Below are positions 32,698 through 41,321 of a stretch of 64,000 nt of DNA, in pieces. Source of the DNA: Schlegelella_A sp036263655 (GTDB lineage Bacteria > Pseudomonadota > Gammaproteobacteria > Burkholderiales > Burkholderiaceae_C); assembly GCA_036263655.1 (NCBI GenBank), contig DATAGP010000059.1:1-64000 (forward strand), read 5' to 3'. Below the pieces are notes generated by a model that was not told the origin of the DNA, ran no database searches, and worked only from the letters and a program-made list of their open reading frames with translations. Made by a program: the position numbers and the translations under genes. The stretch's first letter is position 1; every line of letters starts with the position of its first letter.

Positions 32698-33699
32698 CTA
32701 CTTCCCCATGGCCTTCTTGACGTAGGCGGTGGTCACGAAGTCGCCGTAGTTCGGCTTGACCTCCTGCACCCGCCCCTGCTCCTTCAGGAACGCGGCGGTG
32801 TCGGTCATCGCCTTGGCGGCACCGCCGCCGAGCCACTTCGACGAAGCCTGCTCCTCGAGCGTCGGGAAGCCGTACAGCTTCATCGCGTTGGGGACATCCT
32901 TGGCGTCGGCCTTGGTCCACTTCGCGACGGCCTTCACCTGCGGCGAGTCGGCCGTCCACTTGGCCGCGTTGGCGCGGTAGTCGGCGTCGGCCTTGGCCAG
33001 CGCCTTGACGAGCGCGACCATGAAGCCCTCGTTGGCCGCGGCCCACTTGCTGTTGACGATCAGGCCGTCGAAGGTCGGGTAGCCCTTCTTGCCGATCGAG
33101 CCCGAGGTCGCGATGACCTTGCCGTTGGCCTTGATCTTGGACAGCACCGGGTCCCAGATGAAGGCGGCGTCGATGTCGCCGCGCTCCCAGGCGGCGGCGA
33201 TCTCCGGCGGCCGCATGTTCATGACCGTGACGCCCTTGGGATCGACGCCCTGCAGCTTCATGTCGACCATCAGCTGGTAGTGAGCCGTCGAGACGAACGG
33301 CGTCGCGACCTTCTTGCCCTTCAGGTCCTTGACGCTGTTGATGCCGGAGCCGTTCCGTGCCACCAGCGCCTCGGCATCGGCGATGTCGTCGAGGATCCAG
33401 AACAGCTTGATGTCCTGGCCCTGGCTGGCGGCGGCCGTGATCGGGCTGGAGCCCGCCTCGCCGATCTGCACGTCGCCGGACGCCATGGCGCGGATCACGT
33501 CGCCGCCGCCGCCGAACATGCGCCAGTTGATCTTGTAGCCGGTGGCCTTCTCGAGCTCGCCCGACTCCATGAGGGTGCGCAGCGGCACCAGCATGTCCTG
33601 GTGAGCGAAGGTCACTTCCTTCGTCTGCGCGAAAGCCGCGCCGGTGGCGAGAAGGGCCGCGGCGGCCAGGAATCGGATCAGACGCGTCTTCAGGTTCAT
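32698..33699 (-). CDS. tauA: Taurine-type ABC transporter substrate-binding protein TauA
   Basis: A 333-residue periplasmic protein. The signal peptide is MNLKTRLIRFLAAAALLATG, cleaved after AFA. The mature part has the TauA order: a YKINWRMFGGGGDVIRAMASGDVQIGEAGSSPITAAASQGQ stretch (read as several blocks), then STAHYQLM, MRPPEIAAAWERGDIDAAFIWDP. These match taurine-binding TauA rather than SsuA or NrtA. No desulfonation gene (tauD, xsc, tpa) is in the window, so the sulfonate would be attacked by enzymes encoded elsewhere, or the protein may carry another sulfur compound. A 14-bp palindrome GGAAGCC-GGCTTCC (33740-33753) lies in the gap to sorB. Confidence 0.85.
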   Translation of the reverse strand: MNLKTRLIRFLAAAALLATGAAFAQTKEVTFAHQDMLVPLRTLMESGELEKATGYKINWRMFGGGGDVIRAMASGDVQIGEAGSSPITAAASQGQDIKLFWILDDIADAEALVARNGSGINSVKDLKGKKVATPFVSTAHYQLMVDMKLQGVDPKGVTVMNMRPPEIAAAWERGDIDAAFIWDPVLSKIKANGKVIATSGSIGKKGYPTFDGLIVNSKWAAANEGFMVALVKALAKADADYRANAAKWTADSPQVKAVAKWTKADAKDVPNAMKLYGFPTLEEQASSKWLGGGAAKAMTDTAAFLKEQGRVQEVKPNYGDFVTTAYVKKAMGK

Positions 33700-33752
33700 C
33701 GTGGGTCTCCCGTGGATCGGAAGCCCATTCTGCCCGCTGGGAAGCCGGCTTC

Positions 33753-34100
33753 CTAGGGCGCCGCCCCGCTCGCCTTCGCCACGTAGCGGCCCAGCGCCTG
33801 CATCTGCGCGTCGCTGAGCGTCGCCTTGTACGAGGGCATGGCGCCGATGCCGTTCTTCAGGGCCGCGACGACGCGGGCCGCATCCGGCTGCAGCTCGTCC
33901 AGGATCGGTCCGACGGCACCCGCGGTGCCGGCGTCTTTCAGCGTGTGACAGAGGCCGCACGGCGGCACCGCGCCCTTGGTGAACAGCGCCCGGGCGAGCG
34001 CCGTCTCGGCGGCGTCGCCGGGCGCGCTCGCCGCCGGCCCCGGCGCCAGCAACGCCACCACGCTCGCCAGGGCGGCCAGGCGGCCGCCGACCTCAGACAA
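33753..34100 (-). CDS. sorB: Sulfite dehydrogenase cytochrome c subunit SorB
   Basis: A small c-type cytochrome, 115 residues from a TTG start at 34100. The signal peptide is LAALASVVALLAPGPAASA, and the single haem site is CGLCH at residues 48-52, with a probable Met ligand in GAMPSYKA. I chose TTG because it overlaps the sorA stop (TTGTCTGA), has AAGG 7 bases upstream, and starts directly before the signal peptide; the in-frame ATG at 34148 would add 16 residues within sorA. SorB takes electrons from the molybdenum subunit SorA and passes them to cytochrome c oxidase. Confidence 0.82.
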   Translation of the reverse strand: MSEVGGRLAALASVVALLAPGPAASAPGDAAETALARALFTKGAVPPCGLCHTLKDAGTAGAVGPILDELQPDAARVVAALKNGIGAMPSYKATLSDAQMQALGRYVAKASGAAP

Positions 34101-35319
34101 CGCTGACCTTGACCGCGTGGTCGGCCCAGCTGTTGTTGCTGTAGCCATGGGCGTTCTCGGCGCGCTGCTCCGGCTGGACGTTGCCGCCCGCGTCCGTGGC
34201 CCGGCTGGTCACGACATAGCTGCCGGCGGCCATGCGCAGCGGCAACGCGAACTGCCGCCAGGCGAAGCGGCCGAGGTCGGGGCCGATGAAGGCAGCGTCG
34301 ATCCACGTCCGCCCGCCGTCGCTCGACACCTCGACGCGGCGGATCGGCTGGCCGCCGCTGAAGGCGACTCCCGTGACGTAGACGGTGCCGGCCTTGATCG
34401 GCCGATCACCGCTCGGCGAGTTCACCCACGACTTGACGTTCAGCTCCTGGACCGAGGGCTCGTTCGGATTCGACGTGCCGCCCGGCGGCGTCACCCGGTA
34501 ACCGTGGCTCATGATGCGCGCCGTCGACTCGACCGGGGTGAAGGCAACGCGCTTCACGTACTTGATGTTGTTGACGCCGTTGTAGCCGGGAACGATCAGG
34601 CGGAGCGGACCGCCGTGCGCGAGCGACAGCGGCGCTCCATTCATCTCCCAGGCGAGGATCGCGTCGGTCATCGCCTTGACGCCCATTGAGCGTTCGACGA
34701 TGACGGACATGGGATCCACGCCGTCGGCGAGCTTCTCGCCGCCGGTGCCGGTGAGGTAGAGCATTCCGGGGGCGACGCCCCCGAGCGCTTCGGCGACGTA
34801 GCGCACCGGGACGCCGCTCCAGACCACGCAGCCGGCGGCGCCGACGGTCCAGGGCGTGCCGCTCGGCTTGCTCGGGAAGAAGCCCCGCCCGTTGCCGGAG
34901 CACTGCAGCACCGTCGCCACGGTCTCGACGCCCATCGTCTTCAGCTCGGCGACGGACAGGGTGCGCGGGTTGCGGACACCTTCGATGGCGACCTGCCAGG
35001 CGTCGCGGTTGGCGACGATCGAGGCGTCCGGCGGCGGCAGGTTGTTGCGGACGTAGAGCTGCTCGGCCGGCGTGATGCCGCTCGTGCCGAAGGCGCTGCG
35101 CTTCGTCTCGATGGTGTTGGAGCTGTGCACGATGACCGCGTTCGGGTCCTTCCACGACGCATACGCGGGCAAGGGGCGCGGCCCGGCCGCTGCGGGAGCG
35201 GCGGCGGGCGTCTGCGCACCGGAGCGTGCCGGCAAGCCGGCCAGGCCGGCGGCGGCGATGGCGCCGGCACCGCCGGCAATCAGTTGGCGTCGGCGAATGG
35301 AAGGCGTGGCATCGGTCAT
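34093..35319 (-). CDS. sorA: Sulfite dehydrogenase molybdenum subunit SorA
   Basis: A 408-residue sulfite-oxidase-family enzyme with a twin-arginine signal (RRRQLIAGGAGAIAAAG). The molybdenum-binding cysteine is Cys140 in VLQCSGNGRGFF. HGGPLRLIVPGYNG and the dimerisation domain (VSSDGGRTWIDAAF) complete the fold; there is no haem domain, which is supplied by SorB. It oxidises sulfite to sulfate in the periplasm. A 202-bp gap upstream, after the soeC stop, contains a candidate promoter. It may alternatively be called SoxC-like, but no SoxD or other sox gene is nearby and the partner cytochrome is small, so SorAB fits better. Confidence 0.85.
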   Translation of the reverse strand: MTDATPSIRRRQLIAGGAGAIAAAGLAGLPARSGAQTPAAAPAAAGPRPLPAYASWKDPNAVIVHSSNTIETKRSAFGTSGITPAEQLYVRNNLPPPDASIVANRDAWQVAIEGVRNPRTLSVAELKTMGVETVATVLQCSGNGRGFFPSKPSGTPWTVGAAGCVVWSGVPVRYVAEALGGVAPGMLYLTGTGGEKLADGVDPMSVIVERSMGVKAMTDAILAWEMNGAPLSLAHGGPLRLIVPGYNGVNNIKYVKRVAFTPVESTARIMSHGYRVTPPGGTSNPNEPSVQELNVKSWVNSPSGDRPIKAGTVYVTGVAFSGGQPIRRVEVSSDGGRTWIDAAFIGPDLGRFAWRQFALPLRMAAGSYVVTSRATDAGGNVQPEQRAENAHGYSNNSWADHAVKVSVV

Positions 35320-35400
35320 CGAGGGGATCTCCGGTGATCGTGGGGAGGCGACGTTTCCGATCGGCCCGCGCGTGGTCAGCCGATGAAAAACTCGCTTGGG

Positions 35401-35406
35401 AGTATC
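35401..35406 (-). promoter_or_regulatory. sorA: Candidate extended -10 box for sorA
   Basis: On the minus strand the sequence is TGCGATACT, an extended -10 form, about 82 bp upstream of the sorA start. No convincing -35 stands 17 bp further up. The gap of 202 bp between soeC and sorA makes a separate promoter for sorAB-tauABC likely. Confidence 0.35.
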
Positions 35407-35521
35407 GCATCGCACCCGGCCACGAAGTCGCGACCTCGTCAACTTTGCAGCAGCGATGAGCAGGAGGATGGCCAGCGTGCAGCCGACCTCGCGCCGCCCG
35501 TGGCACCGACTCGGCGCTGCC

Positions 35522-36457
35522 TCAGGAGACGACCTGGTAGTACAGGTTCTGCGGATGCCGGGCCTGGGCGAAGAAGGTCCAGCGGTCGGCGACGAGGCCC
35601 GGGGCCTGCACCAGCACGGCGAGGAGCCAGGGCAGCACGCCGCCGGCGACGAGTCCCCAGGCGGCGAGCAGCGCCGGCAGCGCGAAGGCGAGCACCACGC
35701 CACCCAGCCGCACGCGTCGCGCCGCTGCCGGCGATGCAGGGTGGAAGAACTCGCGCGTGTTGAACGAGCCGCCGGTCATTCCCATCGCCTTCTGCACGAG
35801 CCGCGGAGAACGGATGCCGGTCGCCGTCTGCAGCGTCGAGCGGTGGCGCAAGCGGTCGTTGCGGCGCAGTGCCAGCATCCGCGTCGCCCAGGCCAGGAGG
35901 GTGATGGCCAGGGCGGCGGGCCCCGCCAGCGCCAGGAGGCGCGCCTCGCCCGCGAACGCCGCCAGCGCGGCGCCGCAGAGGCAGCCCGACGACAGGCCGA
36001 GGACCGCGAAGTTGACGAGCGTCAGCGGCTGCGCCCATTCCTCGATGAAGCGCAGGCAGGCGTAGATCATGGCCGTGCAGTACCAGAGCGCCGACGACAC
36101 GGCGACGACGAGCACGGGCATGACGACGCGCAGCAGCCAGGGCGGCGCGTCGGCACGCACTGCGAGCCACCAGAGCGCGACGAGCCCGATGAAGGCCGGC
36201 AGCACGATCACCTCCCGCGACAGCCACGAGGTGCGCCACATGGCGACGGCGCGCCAGGCGCGCTCGGGCCGGCCCAGGTGCAGGAACGAGGCCCCGAGCG
36301 CGCCGACCAGCATGACGATCACGAGCAGCAGCGAGCCCGAGACGAACGAGGCGGCCACCGGGACACCGTCGAGCACCGCCACGGCGAGCAGCACGGCCAG
36401 CCCCTGCGCGGCGCCGGCCAGCGTCGTGAAGACGACGACCGAGAACGCCGGGTTCAT
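35522..36457 (-). CDS. soeC: DmsC-like membrane anchor subunit, probable SoeC
   Basis: A 311-residue integral membrane protein with eight predicted helices, of the DmsC family of quinol-reactive anchors. Conserved marks are ASFLHLGRPERAWRAVAMWRTSWLSREV near the N-terminus, the glutamate-containing WLSREV motif, and GGSFNTREFFH in the third quarter. It would pass electrons from the Fe-S subunit to the quinone pool. Its start overlaps the soeB stop by 4 bp. Because the same three-gene set occurs as soeABC (cytoplasmic-face sulfite:quinone oxidoreductase) and the locus also has sorAB, I favour SoeC over a DMSO or tetrathionate reductase anchor. Confidence 0.8.
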   Translation of the reverse strand: MNPAFSVVVFTTLAGAAQGLAVLLAVAVLDGVPVAASFVSGSLLLVIVMLVGALGASFLHLGRPERAWRAVAMWRTSWLSREVIVLPAFIGLVALWWLAVRADAPPWLLRVVMPVLVVAVSSALWYCTAMIYACLRFIEEWAQPLTLVNFAVLGLSSGCLCGAALAAFAGEARLLALAGPAALAITLLAWATRMLALRRNDRLRHRSTLQTATGIRSPRLVQKAMGMTGGSFNTREFFHPASPAAARRVRLGGVVLAFALPALLAAWGLVAGGVLPWLLAVLVQAPGLVADRWTFFAQARHPQNLYYQVVS

Positions 36458-37251
36458 TCCTTGGCGCCGCCGCCGAGATCGCGTCGCTCGCGCGGCGCAT
36501 CGCCCGCGGCCGCGGTGACGCGGCGCGGCAGGTACTGGTTCGCCGGCGTCGTCTGCCATTCCGGCATCAGCGCATAGCCGCCGCGCTCGCGGATCGCGAT
36601 CGACACTTCCGACTGCGGATCCTTGACGTCGCCGAACAGGCGCGCGCCGGTCGGGCAGGCCTTCACGCACGCCGGCTTGCGGTCGATCTCGGCCAGGCCC
36701 TCGTCGTAGATGCGGTCGACGCAGAGCGTGCACTTGGTCATCACCTGCCGCTCCTCGTCGAGCTCGCGCGCGCCGTAAGGGCATGCCCACGCGCAGTACT
36801 TGCAGCCGATGCACTTGTCGTAGTCGACGAGGACGATGCCATCCTCCTTGCGCTTGTAGCTCGCGCCGGTCGGGCACACCGGCACGCACGGAGGCTCCTC
36901 GCAATGCAGGCAGCTCTTCGGGAAGTGGATGGTGTCGGTGTCGGGAAAGACGCCCGCCTCGAAGGTCTGGACTCGGTTGAAGAAGGTGCCGGTCGGGCTG
37001 GCGCCGTAGGCGTTCTCGTCGACCAGCGGCCCGGCCGAGCCCGAGGTGTTCCATTCCTTGCATGAGGTGACGCAGGCATGACAGCCGACGCACACGTTCA
37101 GGTCGATGACGAGCGCGAGCTGCTTCGCCATCGTCTCCTCGGCCGCCCCGCGCGAGGCCGCCGTCGCCGCGCGCGCGGCTGCGCGGACAGCGCGTGCCGG
37201 CGCCTCGGCGACGGCCTCGGCACGCAGCAGGTCCTTGAGCCAGGCGATCAT
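36454..37251 (-). CDS. soeB: 4Fe-4S ferredoxin subunit, probable SoeB
   Basis: A 265-residue DmsB-type electron-transfer subunit holding four [4Fe-4S] clusters. The first set begins CVGCHACVTSCKEWN, the second is CLHCEEPPCVPVCPTGA, then CIGCKYCAWACPYGA and the spread CTLCVD...CVKACPTGA. A 40-residue alanine-rich helix precedes MAKQLALVIDL; the downstream Met is an alternative start, but the ATG at 37251 overlaps the soeA stop (ATGA). It connects the molybdenum subunit to the membrane anchor. There is no signal peptide, as expected for the cytoplasmic-facing Soe complex. Confidence 0.85.
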   Translation of the reverse strand: MIAWLKDLLRAEAVAEAPARAVRAAARAATAASRGAAEETMAKQLALVIDLNVCVGCHACVTSCKEWNTSGSAGPLVDENAYGASPTGTFFNRVQTFEAGVFPDTDTIHFPKSCLHCEEPPCVPVCPTGASYKRKEDGIVLVDYDKCIGCKYCAWACPYGARELDEERQVMTKCTLCVDRIYDEGLAEIDRKPACVKACPTGARLFGDVKDPQSEVSIAIRERGGYALMPEWQTTPANQYLPRRVTAAAGDAPRERRDLGGGAKE

Positions 37252-40235
37252 GGCTTCGGGGCCTGCGCGAAATAGGCGATCGCGCGGCGGACGCTGCCGA
37301 GCACACCGGGCACCGCCGCCTGGGTCGGCATCTGCGGCGAGGTCCGCTCGTCCGGCTCGGGCTCGGCCGGGCGGATGCGCACGCGCACGTCGTACCAGCC
37401 GGCCTGGCCGGTGATCGGGTCGGAGTTGCTGATCGTCCCGCCCGCTGCCTGCGGCAGCTCGTCGGAGATCAGGTGGTTGAGCAGGAAGCCCTTCCGCGCC
37501 TCGTCGGCGCCCGGTGCCAGCTGCCAGGCGCCGTCGGCCTTGCCGATCGCGTTCCAGGTCCACACCGTTCCGGGCTCGACCGCCTCGCTCCAGCGCACCA
37601 TGCAGCGCACCTGTCCCCACGGGCTCTCGACCCAGCACCAGCCACCGTCGGCGATGCCTGCGCCCTGCGCCGTCGCCGGGTTGACGTGCAGGTAGTTGTG
37701 GCTGTGGATCTGGCGCAGCCAGGCGTTCTGCGAGTCCCACGAGTGGTACTGCGCCATCGGCCGCTGCGTGATCGCATTGAGCGGGAAGGCGACGCAGTCG
37801 GTCGCCTCGGCCTCGAGCGGCGGATACCAGAAGGGCAGCGGGTCGAAGTAGGTGGCGATCCGCTGGCGCAGGTGCTCGGGCGGCTGGCGCCCGCCCGTCT
37901 TGCCCTGCGCCGCGAGCCGGAAGGTCTGCAGCGTGTCGCTGTAGAGCGCGAGCTGCACGACGTCGTTCTTCTGCCGCCAGCCCTTGTCCTTCGCGAAATC
38001 GAGATAGGCCCGGTTCCAGTTGCGCATGTAGCTCATGGACTCCGGCATCTCGAACTTGAAGAAGCAGTCGTTCTTCGCGTACATCTCCCACTGCCTCGGG
38101 TTCGGCGCGCCGCGCAGGTGCTCGGTGCCGTCCTTGCCGCGCCATCCCATGAGGAAGCCGATCCCGGGCGCCGACTCGAAGTTGACGACGAAGTCGGGGT
38201 AGTCCTTGAACTTGCGGCGGCCGTCGGCGCCGGTGAACGCCGGCAGCTTCAGCCGCCCGGCGAGCTCGACGAGCACCTCCTGGAAGGGCTTGCACTCGCC
38301 CGTCGGCGGCACCATGGGCACGCGCACCGAATCGCAAGGGCCGTCGTACTCCGAGATCGGGCGGTCGAGCATGCTCATCACGTCGTGCCGCTCGAGGTAG
38401 GTGGTGTCGGGCAGGACGAGGTCGGCGAAGGCGACGGTCTCGCTCTGGAAGGCGTCGCAGACGACGAGGAACGGGATCTGGTAGTCGCCGTCCGCATGCT
38501 TCGCGTTGAGCATCTCGCGCACGGCCAGGGTATTCATGGTCGAGTTCCAGGCCATGTTGGCCATGAACAGCAGCAGCGTGTCGAGCCGGTACGGGTCGCC
38601 GCGCGTGGCGTTGGTGATGACCGTGTGCATCAGCCCGTGCGCCGACAGCGGGTGCGCCCACGAGAACGCATGGTCGATCCGCATCGGCGTGCCGTCGTCG
38701 CCGATCGCGAGCTCGTCCGGGCTGGCCGGAAAGCCGAGCGGCGCGGCGTTGAGCGGCGTGTTCGGCTTCAGCATGTCGGGCGAATTGAAGGCGCGGAAGT
38801 TGGGGACGATGTGGCGCGGGTACGGCGCCTTGTGGCGAAAGCCGCCGGGCGCGTCGATCGTGCCGAGCACGCTCATCAGCACCGCCAGCGCCCGCACCGT
38901 CTGGAAGCCGTTCGAATGCGCGGCGAGCCCGCGCATGGCGTGGAAGGCAACCGGCCGCGCCTGCGTCGTCGCGTGACGATGGCCCCAGGCATCGGTCCAC
39001 GGGATCGGCAGCTCGAAGGCCTGCTCGAACGCGGCCTGGCCGAGCTCGACGGCGAGCGTCCGGATCCGCTCGGCGGGGACGCCGGTGATGGCCGCCGCCC
39101 ACTCCGGCGTGCACGGGGCCACGCGCTCGCGCAGGAGCTGGAACGACGGGGCGACGCGGGTCCCGTCGGCCAGGGCGTAGTGCCCTTCGAGGGCCGGGTC
39201 GCAGCCTTCGCCGATGCCCTCGGGGTACGCGGCCTTGATCCGGCCGTCGGCCCGGTCGAACACGAGCTTGTTGTGCGGGTGCCGGCCGTCGCCCGGCGGC
39301 CCCTTGGCCGGATCCGGGTCGTGCGCGAACATGCCTTCGCGTTCGCCGTCGCCGAGCACGACGAGCTGGGGCGCGTTGGTGAAGCGCTTCAGGAAGGCAT
39401 GATCGATGCGGTCGCCGGCGATCAGCTCGTGCAGCAGCGCCATGAACAGGGCGCCGTCGGTGCCCGGCCGGATCGGGATCCACTCGTCGGCGATCGCCGA
39501 GTAGCCGGTCCGCACCGGGTTGATCGAGATGAAGCGGCCGCCCTCGCGCTTGAACTTGCCGATGGCGATCTTCAGCGGATTGGAATGGTGGTCCTCGGCG
39601 GTGCCGATCATGACGAACAGCCTGGCTCGGTCGAGGTCCGGCCCGCCGAACTCCCAGAAGCTGCCGCCGATGGTGTAGATCATTCCGGCGGCCATGTTCA
39701 CCGAGCAGAAGCCGCCGTGCGCGGCGTAGTTCGGGGTCCCGAACTGGCGCGCGAAGAGGCCCGTCAGCGCCTGCATCTGGTCGCGGCCGGTGAAGAGCGC
39801 GAAGCGCTTCGGATCGGTGGCGCGGATCTTCGCCAGGCGCTCGGCCAGGAGGTCGAAGGCGCGCTCCCAGGAGATCGGCTCGAACTCCCCGGCACCGCGC
39901 TCGCTGCCGGCCTTGCGAAGCAGCGGCTGCGTCAGGCGCGCCGGCGACGCCTGCTTCATGATCCCTGCCGAGCCCTTCGCGCAGATCACGCCCTTGTTGA
40001 CCGGATGGTTGGGGTTGCCGTCGATGTAGCGCAGCTCGCCGTCGCGCAGGTGCACGCGCACGCCGCAGCGGCACGCGCACATGTAGCAGGTGGTGGTCTT
40101 CACCTCGACGTTCGCCGCGACGGCCGGGGGCACGTGCGGATCGTGGATCGGGGCGCGCGGGAAGAGCTTGGACAGCAAGCGAGGCACTCCGTCGAAGGCC
40201 GCAGGACGAGCCGCGAAGAACGGCGCAAGACCCAT
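37248..40235 (-). CDS. soeA: Molybdopterin oxidoreductase, probable sulfite:quinone oxidoreductase SoeA
   Basis: A 995-residue member of the DMSO reductase family. The [4Fe-4S] motif uses Cys50, Cys53, Cys57 and Cys85. GFCSVNMAAGMIYTIGGSFWEFG and INPVRTGYSAIADEWIPIRPGTDG are stretches I recall from SoeA of purple sulfur bacteria and marine Roseobacters. No twin-arginine signal is present, which is unusual for the family and is a Soe hallmark: the complex oxidises sulfite on the cytoplasmic side and reduces quinone. A long insert around ERVAPCTPEWAAAITGVPAERIR separates the domains. It heads soeABC and lies divergent from a LysR gene 46 bp away. A thiosulfate or polysulfide reductase role is less likely given the SorAB and TauABC neighbours. 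Confidence 0.82.
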   Translation of the reverse strand: MGLAPFFAARPAAFDGVPRLLSKLFPRAPIHDPHVPPAVAANVEVKTTTCYMCACRCGVRVHLRDGELRYIDGNPNHPVNKGVICAKGSAGIMKQASPARLTQPLLRKAGSERGAGEFEPISWERAFDLLAERLAKIRATDPKRFALFTGRDQMQALTGLFARQFGTPNYAAHGGFCSVNMAAGMIYTIGGSFWEFGGPDLDRARLFVMIGTAEDHHSNPLKIAIGKFKREGGRFISINPVRTGYSAIADEWIPIRPGTDGALFMALLHELIAGDRIDHAFLKRFTNAPQLVVLGDGEREGMFAHDPDPAKGPPGDGRHPHNKLVFDRADGRIKAAYPEGIGEGCDPALEGHYALADGTRVAPSFQLLRERVAPCTPEWAAAITGVPAERIRTLAVELGQAAFEQAFELPIPWTDAWGHRHATTQARPVAFHAMRGLAAHSNGFQTVRALAVLMSVLGTIDAPGGFRHKAPYPRHIVPNFRAFNSPDMLKPNTPLNAAPLGFPASPDELAIGDDGTPMRIDHAFSWAHPLSAHGLMHTVITNATRGDPYRLDTLLLFMANMAWNSTMNTLAVREMLNAKHADGDYQIPFLVVCDAFQSETVAFADLVLPDTTYLERHDVMSMLDRPISEYDGPCDSVRVPMVPPTGECKPFQEVLVELAGRLKLPAFTGADGRRKFKDYPDFVVNFESAPGIGFLMGWRGKDGTEHLRGAPNPRQWEMYAKNDCFFKFEMPESMSYMRNWNRAYLDFAKDKGWRQKNDVVQLALYSDTLQTFRLAAQGKTGGRQPPEHLRQRIATYFDPLPFWYPPLEAEATDCVAFPLNAITQRPMAQYHSWDSQNAWLRQIHSHNYLHVNPATAQGAGIADGGWCWVESPWGQVRCMVRWSEAVEPGTVWTWNAIGKADGAWQLAPGADEARKGFLLNHLISDELPQAAGGTISNSDPITGQAGWYDVRVRIRPAEPEPDERTSPQMPTQAAVPGVLGSVRRAIAYFAQAPKP

Positions 40236-40270
40236 CCTAGGGCAGTGGCCCTGAACCGAAAAGCGGGTAA

Positions 40271-40291
40271 TCTCGCTCTCGATGAGCGAGA
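40271..40291. promoter_or_regulatory. Palindrome spanning the LysR start codon
   Basis: TCTCGCT (40271-40277) and AGCGAGA (40285-40291) are perfect 7-bp arms around 7 bases that include the LysR start codon at 40282. It lies within the 46-bp divergent gap with soeA. It could be a LysR autoregulatory box or an mRNA hairpin that hides the start codon. Confidence 0.4.
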
Positions 40292-41241
40292 AAATCGATC
40301 AGCCACGGCTGCGCGTGACGCTGCGCCAGCTCGAGGTCTTTGCGGCCCTGGCGCGCACCGGATCGACCCGCGCGGCGGCCGACCGGGTCGCGCGCTCGCA
40401 GTCGGCGGCCAGCACGGCCCTGGCCGCTCTCGAGAGCGCGCTCGGCGCGGCGCTCTTCGATCGCATCGGCCGGCGCCTCGTCGTCAACGAGAACGGCCGC
40501 GCCCTCCTGCCGCTGACGATCTCCCTGCTCGATCAGGCCGGCGAGCTGCAGACGATGTTCACGCGCGAGCCGCTGGCGCCGCTGCGCATCGCGGCGAGCT
40601 TCACCATCGGCGAATACCTGCTGCCCGACCTCATCGCCCGCTGGAAGCAGGCGCAGCCGCTGGCCACGGCGCGGCTTGCCATCGGCAACACCAGCGAAGT
40701 GATCGACGCCGTGGTCGGCTTCGAGGTCGACGTCGGCTTCATCGAGGGCCGGCAGCGCCACGCTGATCTGGTCGTTCGCCGCTGGCTCGCCGACGAGCTT
40801 GTCGTCTTCGCGGCGCCGGGCCATCCGCTCTCCGGGCGGACCGTCGGCCGCGCCGAGCTGGCGGCGGCGCCATGGATCCTGCGCGAGCCCGGCTCCGGGA
40901 CGCGCGAGGCGAGCGAGCGCTGGCTGGCCGACAGGCTCGGGCCCCTGCACCTCGAGCTCGAGCTCGGCAGCAACGAGGCCGTGAAGCGCGTCGTCGCTGC
41001 CGGCTTGGGCGTCGGCTGCCTGTCTCGCCACGCCGTCGCCGAAGCCCTCGCGGGCGGATGGCTGGTCGAGGTGCGCACGCGCCTGCCCAAGGCGGCGCGC
41101 GCGCTTTCGATCGTCGTGCATCGCCGGCGCCGGGTCGGCCGGACCGCCCAGGCCTTCATCGCCAGCTGCCTGTCCGGGACGCCCTGGACACCCGATGGAG
41201 GGTCGCAGCGGTCTCTTCCACGCGACCGCACGGACCCTTAG
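40282..41241 (+). CDS. LysR family transcriptional regulator, divergent from soeABC
   Basis: A 319-residue LysR-type regulator. The winged HTH is at residues about 12-70 (LRQLEVFAALARTGSTRAAA, SQSAASTALAALE), and the inducer-binding domain runs about 95-300 (EVDVGFIEGRQRH, REPGSGTREASERW). The REPGSGTR segment resembles YeiE/CysB-like proteins that respond to sulfur anions; I recall that YeiE of an enterobacterium binds sulfite, but the link here is inferred. It is transcribed away from soeABC with 46 bp between starts, the normal arrangement for the regulator of a divergent operon. A palindrome overlaps its start codon. Confidence 0.88.
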   Translation: MSEKIDQPRLRVTLRQLEVFAALARTGSTRAAADRVARSQSAASTALAALESALGAALFDRIGRRLVVNENGRALLPLTISLLDQAGELQTMFTREPLAPLRIAASFTIGEYLLPDLIARWKQAQPLATARLAIGNTSEVIDAVVGFEVDVGFIEGRQRHADLVVRRWLADELVVFAAPGHPLSGRTVGRAELAAAPWILREPGSGTREASERWLADRLGPLHLELELGSNEAVKRVVAAGLGVGCLSRHAVAEALAGGWLVEVRTRLPKAARALSIVVHRRRRVGRTAQAFIASCLSGTPWTPDGGSQRSLPRDRTDP

Positions 41242-41321
41242 ACTTCCGCCCCCCGCCGTCGCTGCCGGCGCCGCACCACGACGTCCGCACGGCCGGCGCC
41301 GGAACCCACGAGGAGACCACC

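Noticed and set aside
31513..33756. Long plus-strand open frame over tauABC
   Set aside because: Antisense shadow; the three tau genes on the minus strand have full family motifs and good spacing.
34093..35319. Molybdoenzyme as SoxC of a thiosulfate-oxidising Sox system
   Set aside because: No soxD, soxXYZAB genes are present and the partner is a small mono-haem cytochrome, which fits SorAB.
37473..40766. Very long open frame opposite soeA on the plus strand
   Set aside because: It is an antisense shadow caused by high GC: composition is Arg/Val/His/Asp-rich, no domain is recognisable, and soeA on the other strand has complete motifs. It also runs into the LysR gene.
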